The position numbers were made by a program, and so were the translations under genes. Positions 1 through 8,432 of a stretch of 64,000 bases of DNA are shown in pieces. The number at the start of each line of letters is the position of its first letter. Position 1 is the stretch's first letter. Under the pieces are notes generated by a model. The model searched no databases. It was not told where the DNA came from and saw only the letters and a list, made by a program, of their open reading frames with translations. Source of the stretch: Exiguobacterium sp. s124 (GTDB lineage: Bacteria > Bacillota > Bacilli > Exiguobacteriales > Exiguobacteriaceae); the NCBI RefSeq assembly GCF_018617485.1, contig NZ_JACSKH010000001.1:1364001-1428000 (forward strand), read 5' to 3'.

Positions 1-340
1 CCTCTTCGCGACGAATCATCGTCCGCTCCATCATTTGATCGAGTTTTGTTTCTTCATGGAGGGCTAGTGTCCCGACACGTTTGTAACCGGTCTCTGTCTC
101 TCCTTCTGTTTCTAACTCTTTCACGACCTGAGGATAATAATTCGCACCTCCTTTAGCCAGTGCGTACCATGCTTTGTTACGGCGCTGCGCGATCCACGGG
201 CATACGATGCCTGCCGCCGCATCTGTCGCACGACCTTCTTCTTTGCGGTCGATGACCGTCACGTCAGCTTTCCCAGCTAAATGATAGGCTGTCGAGATAC
301 CAACGATTCCCGACCCGATAATCACAATTTTCTTCATCAT
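1..340 (-). CDS. FAD-dependent oxidoreductase (DadA/glycine oxidase type), C-terminus cut by window edge
   Basis: The reading frame starts at a doubled ATG (positions 340 and 337) behind AAGGA and stays open to the window edge, so only about 112 N-terminal residues are visible. They begin MKKIVIIGSGIVGISTAYHL, a classic FAD-binding GxGxxG Rossmann fold with a following strand ending in VTVIDRK, where the acidic residue binds the ribose. The segment GRATDAAAGIVCPW resembles the second nucleotide contact of D-amino-acid oxidase/DadA proteins. Those enzymes oxidatively deaminate D-amino acids or glycine in the cytoplasm or at the membrane. The exact substrate cannot be judged from this part. Confidence 0.8.
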   Translation of the reverse strand, partial: MMKKIVIIGSGIVGISTAYHLAGKADVTVIDRKEEGRATDAAAGIVCPWIAQRRNKAWYALAKGGANYYPQVVKELETEGETETGYKRVGTLALHEETKLDQMMERTMIRREE

Positions 341-379
341 GAATCTGTCCTTACAGACAGATCAACACATCCTTTCGTG

Positions 380-410
380 AAAAAATCATCGACCCGATGG
401 ATCGATGATT
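380..410 (-). terminator. Rho-independent terminator after the BI-1 gene
   Basis: A perfect 9-bp stem (AATCATCGA and TCGATGATT) is followed on the minus strand by a T run. It lies just past the stop at 416 and ahead of the oxidoreductase start. Confidence 0.8.
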
Positions 411-415
411 GATCA

Positions 416-1150
416 TTATTCTCTCATCGCTAGACGATACAATAAGTCTAACAATTCAATATACAACCAGACGAGCGTGACGATTAATCCGAACGCCGCC
501 ACCCATTCCAATTGTTTTGGAGCCCGTTCCTCGACTTGACGAGCGATGAAATCAAAGTCTAAGACGAGTGCGAGCGAGGCGACGATGACAATGACAAATT
601 GTACACCAATCGCAAGCGGGCTAGAACCTGTCATAAATGCCAACCCTGAACCGAATAGGCTCATGACGAGTTGGACGAGATATAACAGCATGACTGTAAA
701 CATGGCAGCCATGACCCCGGCTCTGAACTTTTGCGTCACTTTGACAAGTCCTGTCGTATAAACAAACCACATCGCAAAGGCGACGACGAACGTCGTCATG
801 ACGGCACGACCGACGATACCAGGGACCATCGCTTCAAAGAAGTATGAAATCGAACCGACGAAGACCCCTTCGACGATCCCGTAAAGAGGAGCTACGATTG
901 GTGCCGTATTCGGCTTGAACGTGATGAGTAAAGCAAAGATGAAACCGAGGATGAGTGACCCGATCATGAGCGGGAATAAGAGCCCTTCCCCGATTGTAGG
1001 AACGACGAGCCACGTCGTTCCAGCTGCCGCTGTCACGAGAAGAAGCAAGGTGAACACTTTTGACCATGTTCCTGCTTTCGTCATCGGCTCGGCACTGTAT
1101 GCTGTAGACTGCATTGATTTACGAAGTAGTGGATTCGATTTTAAGTTCAA
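416..1150 (-). CDS. Bax inhibitor-1/YccA family membrane protein
   Basis: A 244-residue protein with an N-terminal cytoplasmic tail (NPLLRKSM) and about seven hydrophobic segments, the arrangement of the Bax inhibitor-1/YccA (UPF0005) family. Bacterial members such as YetJ are pH-sensitive calcium leak channels in the inner membrane. The start is TTG at 1150, nine bases after AAAGGAG; no ATG fits that ribosome site. It is followed by its own terminator and preceded in the same orientation by the DJ-1/PfpI gene only 26 bases away, so the two may be co-transcribed. The N-terminal NPLLR tail is typical of the longer YccA-like branch. Physiological role is not evident from the sequence. Confidence 0.8.
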   Translation of the reverse strand: MNLKSNPLLRKSMQSTAYSAEPMTKAGTWSKVFTLLLLVTAAAGTTWLVVPTIGEGLLFPLMIGSLILGFIFALLITFKPNTAPIVAPLYGIVEGVFVGSISYFFEAMVPGIVGRAVMTTFVVAFAMWFVYTTGLVKVTQKFRAGVMAAMFTVMLLYLVQLVMSLFGSGLAFMTGSSPLAIGVQFVIVIVASLALVLDFDFIARQVEERAPKQLEWVAAFGLIVTLVWLYIELLDLLYRLAMRE

Positions 1151-1176
1151 CGTTGTATAGCTCCTTTATGAGTCAA

Positions 1177-1701
1177 TTACTGTTTTGCGAATACGTCGAT
1201 AAACGCACGCATGTAGTCTGGTAAATCAGGTGGTCGACGACTTGAGACGATATGTCCATCAACGACAACAGGTTCGTCATGCCAGATTGCACCTGCGTTC
1301 TCCATGTCGTCTTTGATTCCTGGTGTACTCGTAACGTTCACACCATCCAAAATATTTGCTGAAATCAAGACCCATCCGGCGTGACAAATTTGACCGATCG
1401 GTCGCTTTTGTTCATCCATATAACGAACGAACCCTTTTACCGAATCAAAACGGCGCAACAAGTCAGGTGACCAGCCGCCCGGTACGAGAATTGCATCGAA
1501 TGATGTGATGTCCACATCATCAAATGATACGTCCGACTTCGCTGGCACACCATATTTACCGATATACGCATGATCAGCCTTCTCTCCGGCTAAAATGACA
1601 TGCGCCCCTTCTTCACGAAGACGGTGTACGGGATACCAAAGTTCTAAATCCTCGAAGTCATCACTGACAAGTTGAAGGACTTTCTTTCCTTGTAGTTTCA
1701 T
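1177..1701 (-). CDS. DJ-1/PfpI family protein (type 1 glutamine amidotransferase-like)
   Basis: A 174-residue protein from ATG at 1701, chosen because GAAGGAGGGG lies seven bases upstream; an upstream in-frame start would lack a site. It has the DJ-1/PfpI nucleophile elbow GQICHAGW with Cys106 followed by His107, and the conserved acidic residue in DDFEDLE near residue 17. Family members are cysteine proteases, chaperones, glyoxalase III or protein/nucleotide deglycases that answer carbonyl or oxidative stress. The length matches YraA/PfpI-type general stress proteins. Which activity applies here cannot be decided from the sequence. Confidence 0.87.
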   Translation of the reverse strand: MKLQGKKVLQLVSDDFEDLELWYPVHRLREEGAHVILAGEKADHAYIGKYGVPAKSDVSFDDVDITSFDAILVPGGWSPDLLRRFDSVKGFVRYMDEQKRPIGQICHAGWVLISANILDGVNVTSTPGIKDDMENAGAIWHDEPVVVDGHIVSSRRPPDLPDYMRAFIDVFAKQ

Positions 1702-1873
1702 CAAACCCCTCCTTCTATTCATTCCCCATTATACCCGAAACCGAGAGTGGCGAAAACGAAGAATCTCGATTGTTTTTTCAGGATATGGATATAATCCGCT
1801 CCTAGATACTATATCTTGTGTTATGTTATGATACCTTTAGTCATTGGAGATTGAGAAGGAGGTTCATCACCTT

Positions 1874-2668
1874 ATGAAGCAATATCACGATTTATGTCGA
1901 CATATCCTCGAAAACGGGGTAGTGAAAGAAGACCGTACCGGCACAGGGACGACAAGCGTTTTCGGCTATCAAATGCGATTTAATTTACAAGAGGGGTTCC
2001 CCCTCATCACGACGAAAAAGTTACATACTCGTTCGATCATTCACGAACTTCTTTGGTTTATCTCGGGAGAAACCAACATTCGTTATCTACAAGAGAACGG
2101 TGTCCGCATTTGGAACGAATGGGCAGATGAAGACGGGAACCTTGGGCCAGTATATGGTTCACAGTGGCGTTCTTTCCCGCGCCCGGATGGTACGTCCGTC
2201 GATCAGTTGGCGCAAGTGATTGAACAAATCAAGACAAACCCTGACTCGAGACGGTTGATTGTCTCGGCATGGAATCCTGGACAACTCGATGAGATGGCCC
2301 TACCGCCGTGTCATTTACTCTTCCAATTTTACGTCGCTGACGGGAAACTCTCTTGTCAGTTATACCAACGGAGTGCCGACACGTTTTTAGGCATTCCGTT
2401 CAATATTGCATCATATGCGCTGTTGACGCACATGGTCGCTCATGTGACAGGACTCGAAGTTGGTGATTTCGTGCATACACTCGGAGATGCTCATATCTAT
2501 CACAATCACCTCGAACAAGTGGAACTTCAACTGTCGCGTGACCCGCGTCCATTACCACAACTCAAAATTGTTCGAGACGTTCCTTCCATCGAATCATTCC
2601 GTTTTGAGGATTTTGAAATTCTCGGATATGACCCGCATCCACATATCAAAGGGGAAGTGAGCGTATGA
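1874..2668 (+). CDS. thyA: Thymidylate synthase ThyA
   Basis: A 264-residue thymidylate synthase that methylates dUMP to dTMP with methylenetetrahydrofolate, giving dihydrofolate. The catalytic cysteine lies in [10 protein letters not shown] at residue 146, exactly as in the 264-residue Escherichia coli enzyme, and the nucleotide-binding segment around [12 protein letters not shown] is intact. The start at 1874 is chosen over an upstream in-frame ATG at 1844 because AGAAGGAGGT lies between them. The stop overlaps the dfrA start by four bases (ATGA), so the two genes are translationally coupled and the dihydrofolate made here is reduced by the next product. Confidence 0.97.
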   Translation: MKQYHDLCRHILENGVVKEDRTGTGTTSVFGYQMRFNLQEGFPLITTKKLHTRSIIHELLWFISGETNIRYLQENGVRIWNEWADEDGNLGPVYGSQWRSFPRPDGTSVDQLAQVIEQIKTNPDSRRLIVSAWNPGQLDEMALPPCHLLFQFYVADGKLSCQLYQRSADTFLGIPFNIASYALLTHMVAHVTGLEVGDFVHTLGDAHIYHNHLEQVELQLSRDPRPLPQLKIVRDVPSIESFRFEDFEILGYDPHPHIKGEVSV

Positions 2669-3153
2669 TTTCGCATGTCGTCGCATATGGACTCAATCGG
2701 GAGATTGGAAAAGACAATGATTTGTTATGGCGATTGCCGGATGATTTGAAGCACTTCAAGACCGTCACCTCTGGCGGAACGGTCGTGATGGGAAGAAAAA
2801 CGTTCGAATCAATCGGAAAGGCATTGCCGAACCGACGGAATATCGTCGTGACGTCTGATCCTTCGTTTGAAGCAGATCAAATCGAAGTATGGCATGATTT
2901 AGAACGTCTCGTCGAAGAAAGTCAAAACGAGGAGTGGTTTGTCATCGGCGGCGCCACGTTGTATGACCAAACGATGTCGGTGACGAGCCGAATCTATGCC
3001 ACTGAAGTCGAATCGACATTCGAGGGTGATACGTTTTATCCAGAACGAATCGGTTCATGGACGATCACGCATCAATCGAATCACCCGCAAGACGACAAGC
3101 ATGCCTATGCCTTTTCGTTCATACAATACGACAAAGCAGACATCGATGAATAG
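2665..3153 (+). CDS. dfrA: Dihydrofolate reductase
   Basis: A 162-residue dihydrofolate reductase that regenerates tetrahydrofolate with NADPH, closing the ThyA cycle. The active-site acid is in LPDDLKHFK near residue 27, followed by the NADPH-binding GRKTFESIG and the late [11 protein letters not shown] glycine pair. Length is standard for Bacilli. The ATG overlaps the thyA stop by four bases. A strong terminator starts inside the last codons, so thyA-dfrA is a closed two-gene operon. Confidence 0.96.
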   Translation: MISHVVAYGLNREIGKDNDLLWRLPDDLKHFKTVTSGGTVVMGRKTFESIGKALPNRRNIVVTSDPSFEADQIEVWHDLERLVEESQNEEWFVIGGATLYDQTMSVTSRIYATEVESTFEGDTFYPERIGSWTITHQSNHPQDDKHAYAFSFIQYDKADIDE

Positions 3154-3170
3154 TCGATGTCTGCTTTTTT
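3136..3170. terminator. Terminator between thyA-dfrA and the convergent diguanylate cyclase gene
   Basis: An 11-bp perfect stem (GCAGACATCGA and TCGATGTCTGC) is followed by six T on the plus strand. It overlaps the end of dfrA and touches the stop of the convergent gene at 3169; on the minus strand the T run is weaker. Confidence 0.88.
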
Positions 3171-4659
3171 AGTCAGGTAGTTTTTCTAACCATTGCTCAA
3201 TTTTTTTCGTAATGACCTCATCTTGATCATCGTCTGAATAGTCATCATAAATCGCTTCAAGCTCGGAGGCAGTTCGCTTCGACACCGCGAGGATGTGACT
3301 ATACTTACCACGCTGTTCTTTTACGGCAGAAAGTGTTCCTCTCGCTTCATGGGCACGGGTATCGTCTAAGATGAACATCTCGATGTTGTCATTACAAGAA
3401 TATGCTTCATAAGGACGGTACACGACTTCATACCGTCGATGTTCTTTTGGTAATCGGTTCGCGAGCGATGTGAATGTATTCTCGGACATGGTCACATAAG
3501 CAATCCGCTTTTCCTCGCGAACAGCTGATGAATAGCGGACGACACGATTTCGGCCATCACGTTTTGCTTTATATAACGCCTCATCTGCATATGCACACCA
3601 CTCACCAAGCGTATAACCGGTCTGACAAACTCGAGTGTATCCGATTGATACCGTGACGTGATGATCGTATGGGAATTCCATCTCTTCAATCCGTGCTCGG
3701 ACACGCTCTAACACTGATTCGACGATTGCTCGGTCTGATACGTTCAAGAGGATTAAAAATTCTTCTCCTCCATAACGGATGAGTTCATCACTCGAACGAA
3801 TCGCGTGTCGAATTTCTTCCGATACACGATGAAGAACGTCATCTCCGTAAGAATGACCGAACGTGTCGTTCAATTGTTTGAAGTGGTCGATATCGAGGAG
3901 AGCGACGGCAAAGCTCTCGCCTGAACGTTCTAATCTCGAGATGAAGCGAGAGAACGTTGCCTTTAAATATTTACGGTTGAACGCACCGGTCAGTTCATCA
4001 ACAAGCAATGCTTTTGAAACTAAACGAGACTTTTCGATATGTAGACCAAGTCGGACTAATCGCTCCTCCATCGGTACCCACGATTCCCAATAATCATCGA
4101 ATCCATAGGAATAGGCAGCGAGTCGATAATGCTCATTCGTTCCGATGACGATGAGCGGAACATATAATTTTCTCATCTTGCTCACAAACGATTGGATATC
4201 TCGCTCTTTAAACTGTGGCCATAGTTCGACGTCCATGATGATCGCCTTCGGAACGTCCTCATAGTCATACTCGACTGCTTCTTCGAGTGTTTGCAAGAAG
4301 ACAGGACGTGCCCCGAGCTTCTCTACGCGCGACTTATAGCGGCTGAATGTCGAAAAGCTTGCAGATAAAATGAGAACGAGGTCCTCTTCTTCTTGTTCGA
4401 TTCCTAGAACCGTGTGAATGTAACGTTTCACAGGAGAGATTAAAGTCATCGCCTCTGCTTGTGTGAGGACGTTAGGCAACTCCTTCGCATCAGACTCGAC
4501 ACGACTAAAGATTTCTAGAAGATGCATCAAACGTCGTTGTCGTACTTCCTTCTTCATCCAATCAAGTAGAAACTCGATATCTGTTTTAGGAATTTGCCTA
4601 GACTCTGATATTTTTTTCAAAATCATATGTATACGCTCAGTGAGTTGACCTTGCTCCAT
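3169..4659 (-). CDS. Diguanylate cyclase (GGEEF) flanked by receiver-like domains
   Basis: A 496-residue cytoplasmic protein with no membrane segment. A GGDEF domain spans about residues 215-380, with the active-site motif GGEEF at 297-301, a metal-binding Asp in LLDIDHFKQLND near 256, and an RxxD inhibitory site (RSSD, 288-291) five residues before GGEEF. It should therefore be an active, product-inhibited cyclic-di-GMP synthase. The preceding region (about 90-205) reads like a response-regulator receiver with a possible phospho-acceptor Asp143 (IIMDVELW), but the acidic pocket is poorly kept. Residues 385-490 resemble a second degenerate receiver. No histidine kinase lies nearby. GGGGGGACGG precedes the ATG. 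Confidence 0.88.
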   Translation of the reverse strand: MEQGQLTERIHMILKKISESRQIPKTDIEFLLDWMKKEVRQRRLMHLLEIFSRVESDAKELPNVLTQAEAMTLISPVKRYIHTVLGIEQEEEDLVLILSASFSTFSRYKSRVEKLGARPVFLQTLEEAVEYDYEDVPKAIIMDVELWPQFKERDIQSFVSKMRKLYVPLIVIGTNEHYRLAAYSYGFDDYWESWVPMEERLVRLGLHIEKSRLVSKALLVDELTGAFNRKYLKATFSRFISRLERSGESFAVALLDIDHFKQLNDTFGHSYGDDVLHRVSEEIRHAIRSSDELIRYGGEEFLILLNVSDRAIVESVLERVRARIEEMEFPYDHHVTVSIGYTRVCQTGYTLGEWCAYADEALYKAKRDGRNRVVRYSSAVREEKRIAYVTMSENTFTSLANRLPKEHRRYEVVYRPYEAYSCNDNIEMFILDDTRAHEARGTLSAVKEQRGKYSHILAVSKRTASELEAIYDDYSDDDQDEVITKKIEQWLEKLPD

Positions 4660-4705
4660 ATCCGTCCCCCCTATGTTCGTACTCCCCGAATTCTCTTATG
4701 TTTCG

Positions 4706-4734
4706 ATTATGCGACTTATTAAGTTAAAATACAA
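4706..4734 (-). promoter_or_regulatory. Candidate sigma-A promoter for the diguanylate cyclase gene
   Basis: On the minus strand TTGTAT and CATAAT are separated by 17 bases, placing a start site about 40 bases before the ATG. This is a consensus match only. Confidence 0.5.
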
Positions 4735-4799
4735 CTATTTCCTTATTTATTTTCTATTGTTTTACATATACATAGGTCTTATGCCCTAAAAAGACATAC

Positions 4800-4820
4800 A
4801 AAAAGCGGTCCTACGACCGC
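4800..4820 (-). terminator. fumC terminator
   Basis: A GCGGTC/GACCGC stem with a four-base loop is followed on the minus strand by five T, directly after the fumC stop. Confidence 0.82.
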
Positions 4821-4826
4821 CTTCTG

Positions 4827-6227
4827 TTATTTTTTCACTTTTAAGTTCGGTGACGTCATCTCTTCCGGGCGAATCCATTGATTGAATTGTTCTTCTGTCA
4901 ATAAACCGGTTTCCAACGCCGCTTCTTTTAGAGAAGTACCATTTTTGTGTGCCAATTTGGCAATTTTCGCTGCATTCTCATATCCAATATGCGGGTTGAG
5001 CGCAGTGACGAGCATGAGCGACTGCTCAACGTTACGAGAAATCACGTCTTGATTCGGCTCGATGCCGACCGCACAATGGTCGTTGAATGAATACAAGCTG
5101 TCAGTCAATAAACGACATGTTTGCAAGAAGTTATACATGATGACCGGTTTAAAGACATTCAACTCAAAGTTTCCTTGGCTCGCCCCGAAACCAATCGTCG
5201 CATCATTACCGAGTACTTGTGCGGCAACCATTGTGAGTGCCTCACTTTGTGTCGGATTGACTTTCCCTGGCATGATCGAACTTCCTGGCTCATTTTCAGG
5301 AATCGTGATTTCACCGATTCCCGCACGTGGACCCGATGCCAACCAACGCACGTCGTTCGCAATCTTCATTGCATCCATCGCTAACGCTTTTAAAGCACCA
5401 TGTGTAAAGACGAGTTGATCGTGACTTGTGAGAGCGTGGAACTTATTCACGGCCGTCACGAATGGCTTACCTGTTTCTTCAGAAATCTTCTTCGCCACGA
5501 CATCCCCGAAATCTGGATGGGCGTTGATTCCCGTTCCGACAGCTGTTCCACCGAGAGCAAGCTCAGTCAGTGGTTCAATTGTCCGTTCGATCATTTGTTT
5601 TGAGAGTTCAAGCATACGTACCCAACCACTGATCTCCTGTCCGAGCGTAACGGGTGTCGCATCTTGAAGGTGTGTCCGTCCAATCTTAACGATGTCCATA
5701 TATGCTTCTGCTTTTTGCGAAAGTGTTTGGTAAAGAGAATCGATTGCCGGCAATACGTCATCTTGTACCGAAAGGATGGCAGCAATGTGCATCGCTGTCG
5801 GATACGTATCATTTGAACTCTGCGATTTGTTGACGTCATCATTTGGATGAATCGTGATCGATTGATTGCGTACATTCAATTTTTCATTAGCGATATGCGC
5901 AATCACCTCGTTTACGTTCATGTTTGATTGAGTACCAGATCCCGTTTGCCAGACGACGAGTGGAAATTCGGCGTCATGCTTTCCTGCTAGAATCTCATCC
6001 GCTACTTCCGCGATGATTTCAGCTTTCTCTTCTTCGAGTACCCCGAGCTCAGCATTGGCAAGAGCAGCACCTTTTTTCAAAATGGCAAAGGCATATACAA
6101 TCTCAAGCGGCATCTTCTCTGCACCAATCTTAAAGTTTTCAAGACTACGCTGTGTTTGAGCTCCCCATTTCGCTGTAGCTGGAACTTTAATTTCCCCCAT
6201 TGTATCCCGTTCAATACGATAATCCAT
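4827..6227 (-). CDS. fumC: Class II fumarate hydratase FumC
   Basis: A 466-residue iron-independent fumarase that interconverts fumarate and L-malate in the TCA cycle. The superfamily signature [11 protein letters not shown] is at 315-325, with [10 protein letters not shown] at 95-104, the B-site HPND at 127-130, SSNDTYPTA at 137-145 and the catalytic-site segment [10 protein letters not shown] around 183. Length is normal (about 462). GAGGGGGAA lies upstream of the ATG. It is a single gene with its own terminator; the other neighbours are nucleases. Confidence 0.96.
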   Translation of the reverse strand: MDYRIERDTMGEIKVPATAKWGAQTQRSLENFKIGAEKMPLEIVYAFAILKKGAALANAELGVLEEEKAEIIAEVADEILAGKHDAEFPLVVWQTGSGTQSNMNVNEVIAHIANEKLNVRNQSITIHPNDDVNKSQSSNDTYPTAMHIAAILSVQDDVLPAIDSLYQTLSQKAEAYMDIVKIGRTHLQDATPVTLGQEISGWVRMLELSKQMIERTIEPLTELALGGTAVGTGINAHPDFGDVVAKKISEETGKPFVTAVNKFHALTSHDQLVFTHGALKALAMDAMKIANDVRWLASGPRAGIGEITIPENEPGSSIMPGKVNPTQSEALTMVAAQVLGNDATIGFGASQGNFELNVFKPVIMYNFLQTCRLLTDSLYSFNDHCAVGIEPNQDVISRNVEQSLMLVTALNPHIGYENAAKIAKLAHKNGTSLKEAALETGLLTEEQFNQWIRPEEMTSPNLKVKK

Positions 6228-6301
6228 GCTAAATTCCCCCTCTATAGTTGACTACGCTTTCATTTTAGCGAAAAACCATCTAAAAAGAAATGAGTCAATC
6301 C

Positions 6302-6332
6302 AAAAAGCGACCAAGAATGATTTTAGTCGCTT
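6302..6332 (-). terminator. Terminator of the nuclease/GTPase operon
   Basis: AAGCGAC and GTCGCTT form a 7-bp stem around a 14-base loop, with TTT following on the minus strand. It overlaps the stop of the RNase H-like gene. Confidence 0.6.
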
Positions 6333-6723
6333 ACTTTGTTCCATTCAACGCCTCACGCGCAATCACATCCGCACGATTTTCCGCGCGCGGAATCCATTTC
6401 AAAAAGACGTTTGGTAAATCATCATACGCAATCAATGCTCTCAGAAAGAGCGGTTTCGCCGATGCATCTTTCATGAAACGTTGCTCCAATGCACGAACAA
6501 TCACTTCAGCATCAGAGTAGAGCATAAATGACGTCTCCCCTTGTATCTTATGCGCCTGTTCAAGCGCATAGGCACAAGCCGCTAGCTCCGCATGGACAGT
6601 CGATAGACCTTGCATTTGGTGCTTATACGTCGAGACCTTACCGTCTGATGACTTGATCCAGACACCAATCCCGTTCTCACCAGATGTCTGGTTTGTTGCT
6701 GCGTCAAAATAAATGTGAACCAA
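6331..6723 (-). CDS. RNase HI-like protein (YpdQ type)
   Basis: A 130-residue RNase H-fold protein. The start is TTG at 6723, reading MVHIYFDAATNQ, eight to ten bases after GGGAGG and overlapping the end of the exonuclease gene by 20 bases; ATG starts further upstream lie deep inside that gene. Four carboxylates in RNase HI order are visible: Asp in IYFDAATN, Glu in VHAELAAC, Asp in LYSDAEVI and Asp in ENRADVIA. It lacks the basic handle of E. coli RnhA. Bacillus subtilis YpdQ has the same size, and I recall no RNase H activity being found for it, so catalysis on RNA-DNA hybrids is not assured. Confidence 0.82.
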   Translation of the reverse strand: MVHIYFDAATNQTSGENGIGVWIKSSDGKVSTYKHQMQGLSTVHAELAACAYALEQAHKIQGETSFMLYSDAEVIVRALEQRFMKDASAKPLFLRALIAYDDLPNVFLKWIPRAENRADVIAREALNGTK

Positions 6724-7486
6724 ATCGATACGCCTCCCAGTCCGTATTAATCGGAGCATGGATATCAATCTGTGACAGACGTTTAGATAAGAGTGCAATC
6801 TCTTCATGTCCGTCCAATTTTTTTGCAAATTTCTGGTGTGGTGCCTCTAGCGTTTCATTCTGCACATGCAAGTACAGTGTTTCAACTGTATCGTAATGTT
6901 GAATCAGGATTGTCGCCGTCTTCGGACCGATGCCGCGGACGCCAGGGATATTATCCGAAGAATCACCTTGCAACGCTTTCACGTCGACAAACTGATACGG
7001 TTTCACGCCATACATCGACTCAAACAAACTTTCATTGACGAGTTGCTCCTCACCTTTTTTCGGCATGATTTGGAACACGTTCGGTGACAACAATTGCAAC
7101 AAGTCACGGTCAGAGGAATAGAGATACGATTCTCCAGGAAACGCCGTCGCAACGGCTCCCATCAAGTCGTCTGCCTCATACCCGGTCAACTCTGACTGTA
7201 AAATTCCTCGTTCGTCTAATGCTGCTCTTAATTTGACATAATCTTCAAAGAGCGGTTCCGGCAGTCCGTTGCGCGTCGCTTTATATTCAGGATATAACGC
7301 GTAACGATGAGTAGACTCTCTTGTCCCGTCCCAAAAGAAGGCGATATGTGAAAAGTCTGTCGTCCAGGCATCAACTTTTCGAAGTAATCCTTTCACCGTC
7401 ACGTCCGGGTCGAGTGCCCGTCGACGCTCAGTCGCAAAATAATAGCGTGATAATAAGTTAAATCCGTCAACTAGAATAAGTTTCAT
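6704..7486 (-). CDS. 5'-3' exonuclease (PolA N-terminal/FEN family, YpcP-like)
   Basis: A 260-residue stand-alone version of the DNA polymerase I 5' nuclease domain, expected to remove RNA primers or 5' flaps. Metal-binding clusters are visible: VDGFN near residue 6, YEADD at 103-107 and SSDRD at 124-128, then GDSSDNIPGVRGIGPKTA (174-191), the helix-3-turn-helix DNA grip. It overlaps the COG0523 gene by 20 bases upstream and the RNase H-like gene by 20 bases downstream, so translation is coupled. GAGGTGGAGCAGG precedes the ATG. Pairing of a 5' nuclease with an RNase H-like protein suggests Okazaki-fragment or R-loop processing (inference). Confidence 0.88.
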   Translation of the reverse strand: MKLILVDGFNLLSRYYFATERRRALDPDVTVKGLLRKVDAWTTDFSHIAFFWDGTRESTHRYALYPEYKATRNGLPEPLFEDYVKLRAALDERGILQSELTGYEADDLMGAVATAFPGESYLYSSDRDLLQLLSPNVFQIMPKKGEEQLVNESLFESMYGVKPYQFVDVKALQGDSSDNIPGVRGIGPKTATILIQHYDTVETLYLHVQNETLEAPHQKFAKKLDGHEEIALLSKRLSQIDIHAPINTDWEAYRFGSHLF

Positions 7487-8417
7487 CCTGCTCCACCTCG
7501 CATGCTTTTAATCCTCGTGCCAACGCTTCGGCATCTAATTCCTTCCCAATCCAGACGAATACCGAACGGTCTCCTTCATGTAACTCATTCGCAAACGTCG
7601 CGCCCATGAGTTGATTCGTTGCTTGAATGACGAATTTTCGATTCTCGTCTTTTAGTCGGACGATGGCTTTCATCCGATAAATCGAATCCTCATAATGCAT
7701 CAGTACCTCACGCACGTACCTTGTCACACGCTCACGCGAGAGCGGACGATCTGCATTCAAGGTGATGGCTCGAAGTGATGAGACGGATGCAGTCGCTTCT
7801 GTCAGTCGACTCAATTGTTCTTCATCGACTCGTGAAAGTTGGAATGTATTTTCAAGCAGTTCGTAGTCGCCTTTCGTTTGAATCGTTTCCACGATACGGA
7901 CGGTCGGATTGATTTGAGTAATTCGTTCACGGGCATCATGCAATTGTTCTACCGAGACCAAATCCGTCTTGTTCAATAAAATTAAATCTGCATAAGCAAT
8001 TTGATGGATTCCTTCCTTGAACAGTTCACGGTCCATTTGGCTGGCATCGACGACAGTCAAGATGGCATTCATCTTAAAATGTTGACGTAAGTACTCATCA
8101 TAATAGATTGTCTGGATGATCGGTGCCGGATCGGCAACACCAGTCGTTTCGATGATGATGCGATCGAAGGTTTCCTGTTTTGCAAGGAGTTGATAAAACG
8201 TCTTACTCAAATCATTTTGAATCGAACAACAAATGCATCCATTCGAAAGTTCGATTTGCTCTTGATCCATCTTTACAATCAACTGTTCATCAATATTGAC
8301 CGCCCCAAGTTCATTGACGATCAAACAAATCTTTTCATCCGTCGCAGCGAGTAGACGATTCATATACGTCGTCTTTCCTGCTCCTAAAAATCCGGTCACT
8401 AATTGTACGGGAATCAT
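7467..8417 (-). CDS. COG0523/CobW family GTPase (metal chaperone type)
   Basis: A 316-residue G3E-family GTPase. Walker A is GFLGAGKT (9-16), the metal-binding CxCC motif is GCICC (60-64), the guanine-specificity motif is NKTD (149-152), and a CobW C-terminal domain follows. Relatives deliver zinc or other metals to apo-proteins; ZagA in Bacillus supplies zinc to folate synthesis. It lacks a long histidine-rich stretch. It sits 15 bases after the YhaM-like gene and overlaps the exonuclease gene, so it is part of a four-gene operon whose other members are metal-dependent nucleases. No Zur-like operator was recognised. Confidence 0.9.
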   Translation of the reverse strand: MIPVQLVTGFLGAGKTTYMNRLLAATDEKICLIVNELGAVNIDEQLIVKMDQEQIELSNGCICCSIQNDLSKTFYQLLAKQETFDRIIIETTGVADPAPIIQTIYYDEYLRQHFKMNAILTVVDASQMDRELFKEGIHQIAYADLILLNKTDLVSVEQLHDARERITQINPTVRIVETIQTKGDYELLENTFQLSRVDEEQLSRLTEATASVSSLRAITLNADRPLSRERVTRYVREVLMHYEDSIYRMKAIVRLKDENRKFVIQATNQLMGATFANELHEGDRSVFVWIGKELDAEALARGLKACEVEQDETYSS

Positions 8418-8432
8418 AATACCACCCTTTTC

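Noticed and set aside
1723-1873. Folate or T-box riboswitch upstream of thyA
   Set aside because: The 150-base interval shows no conserved riboswitch core or leader terminator, only AT-rich promoter-like sequence.
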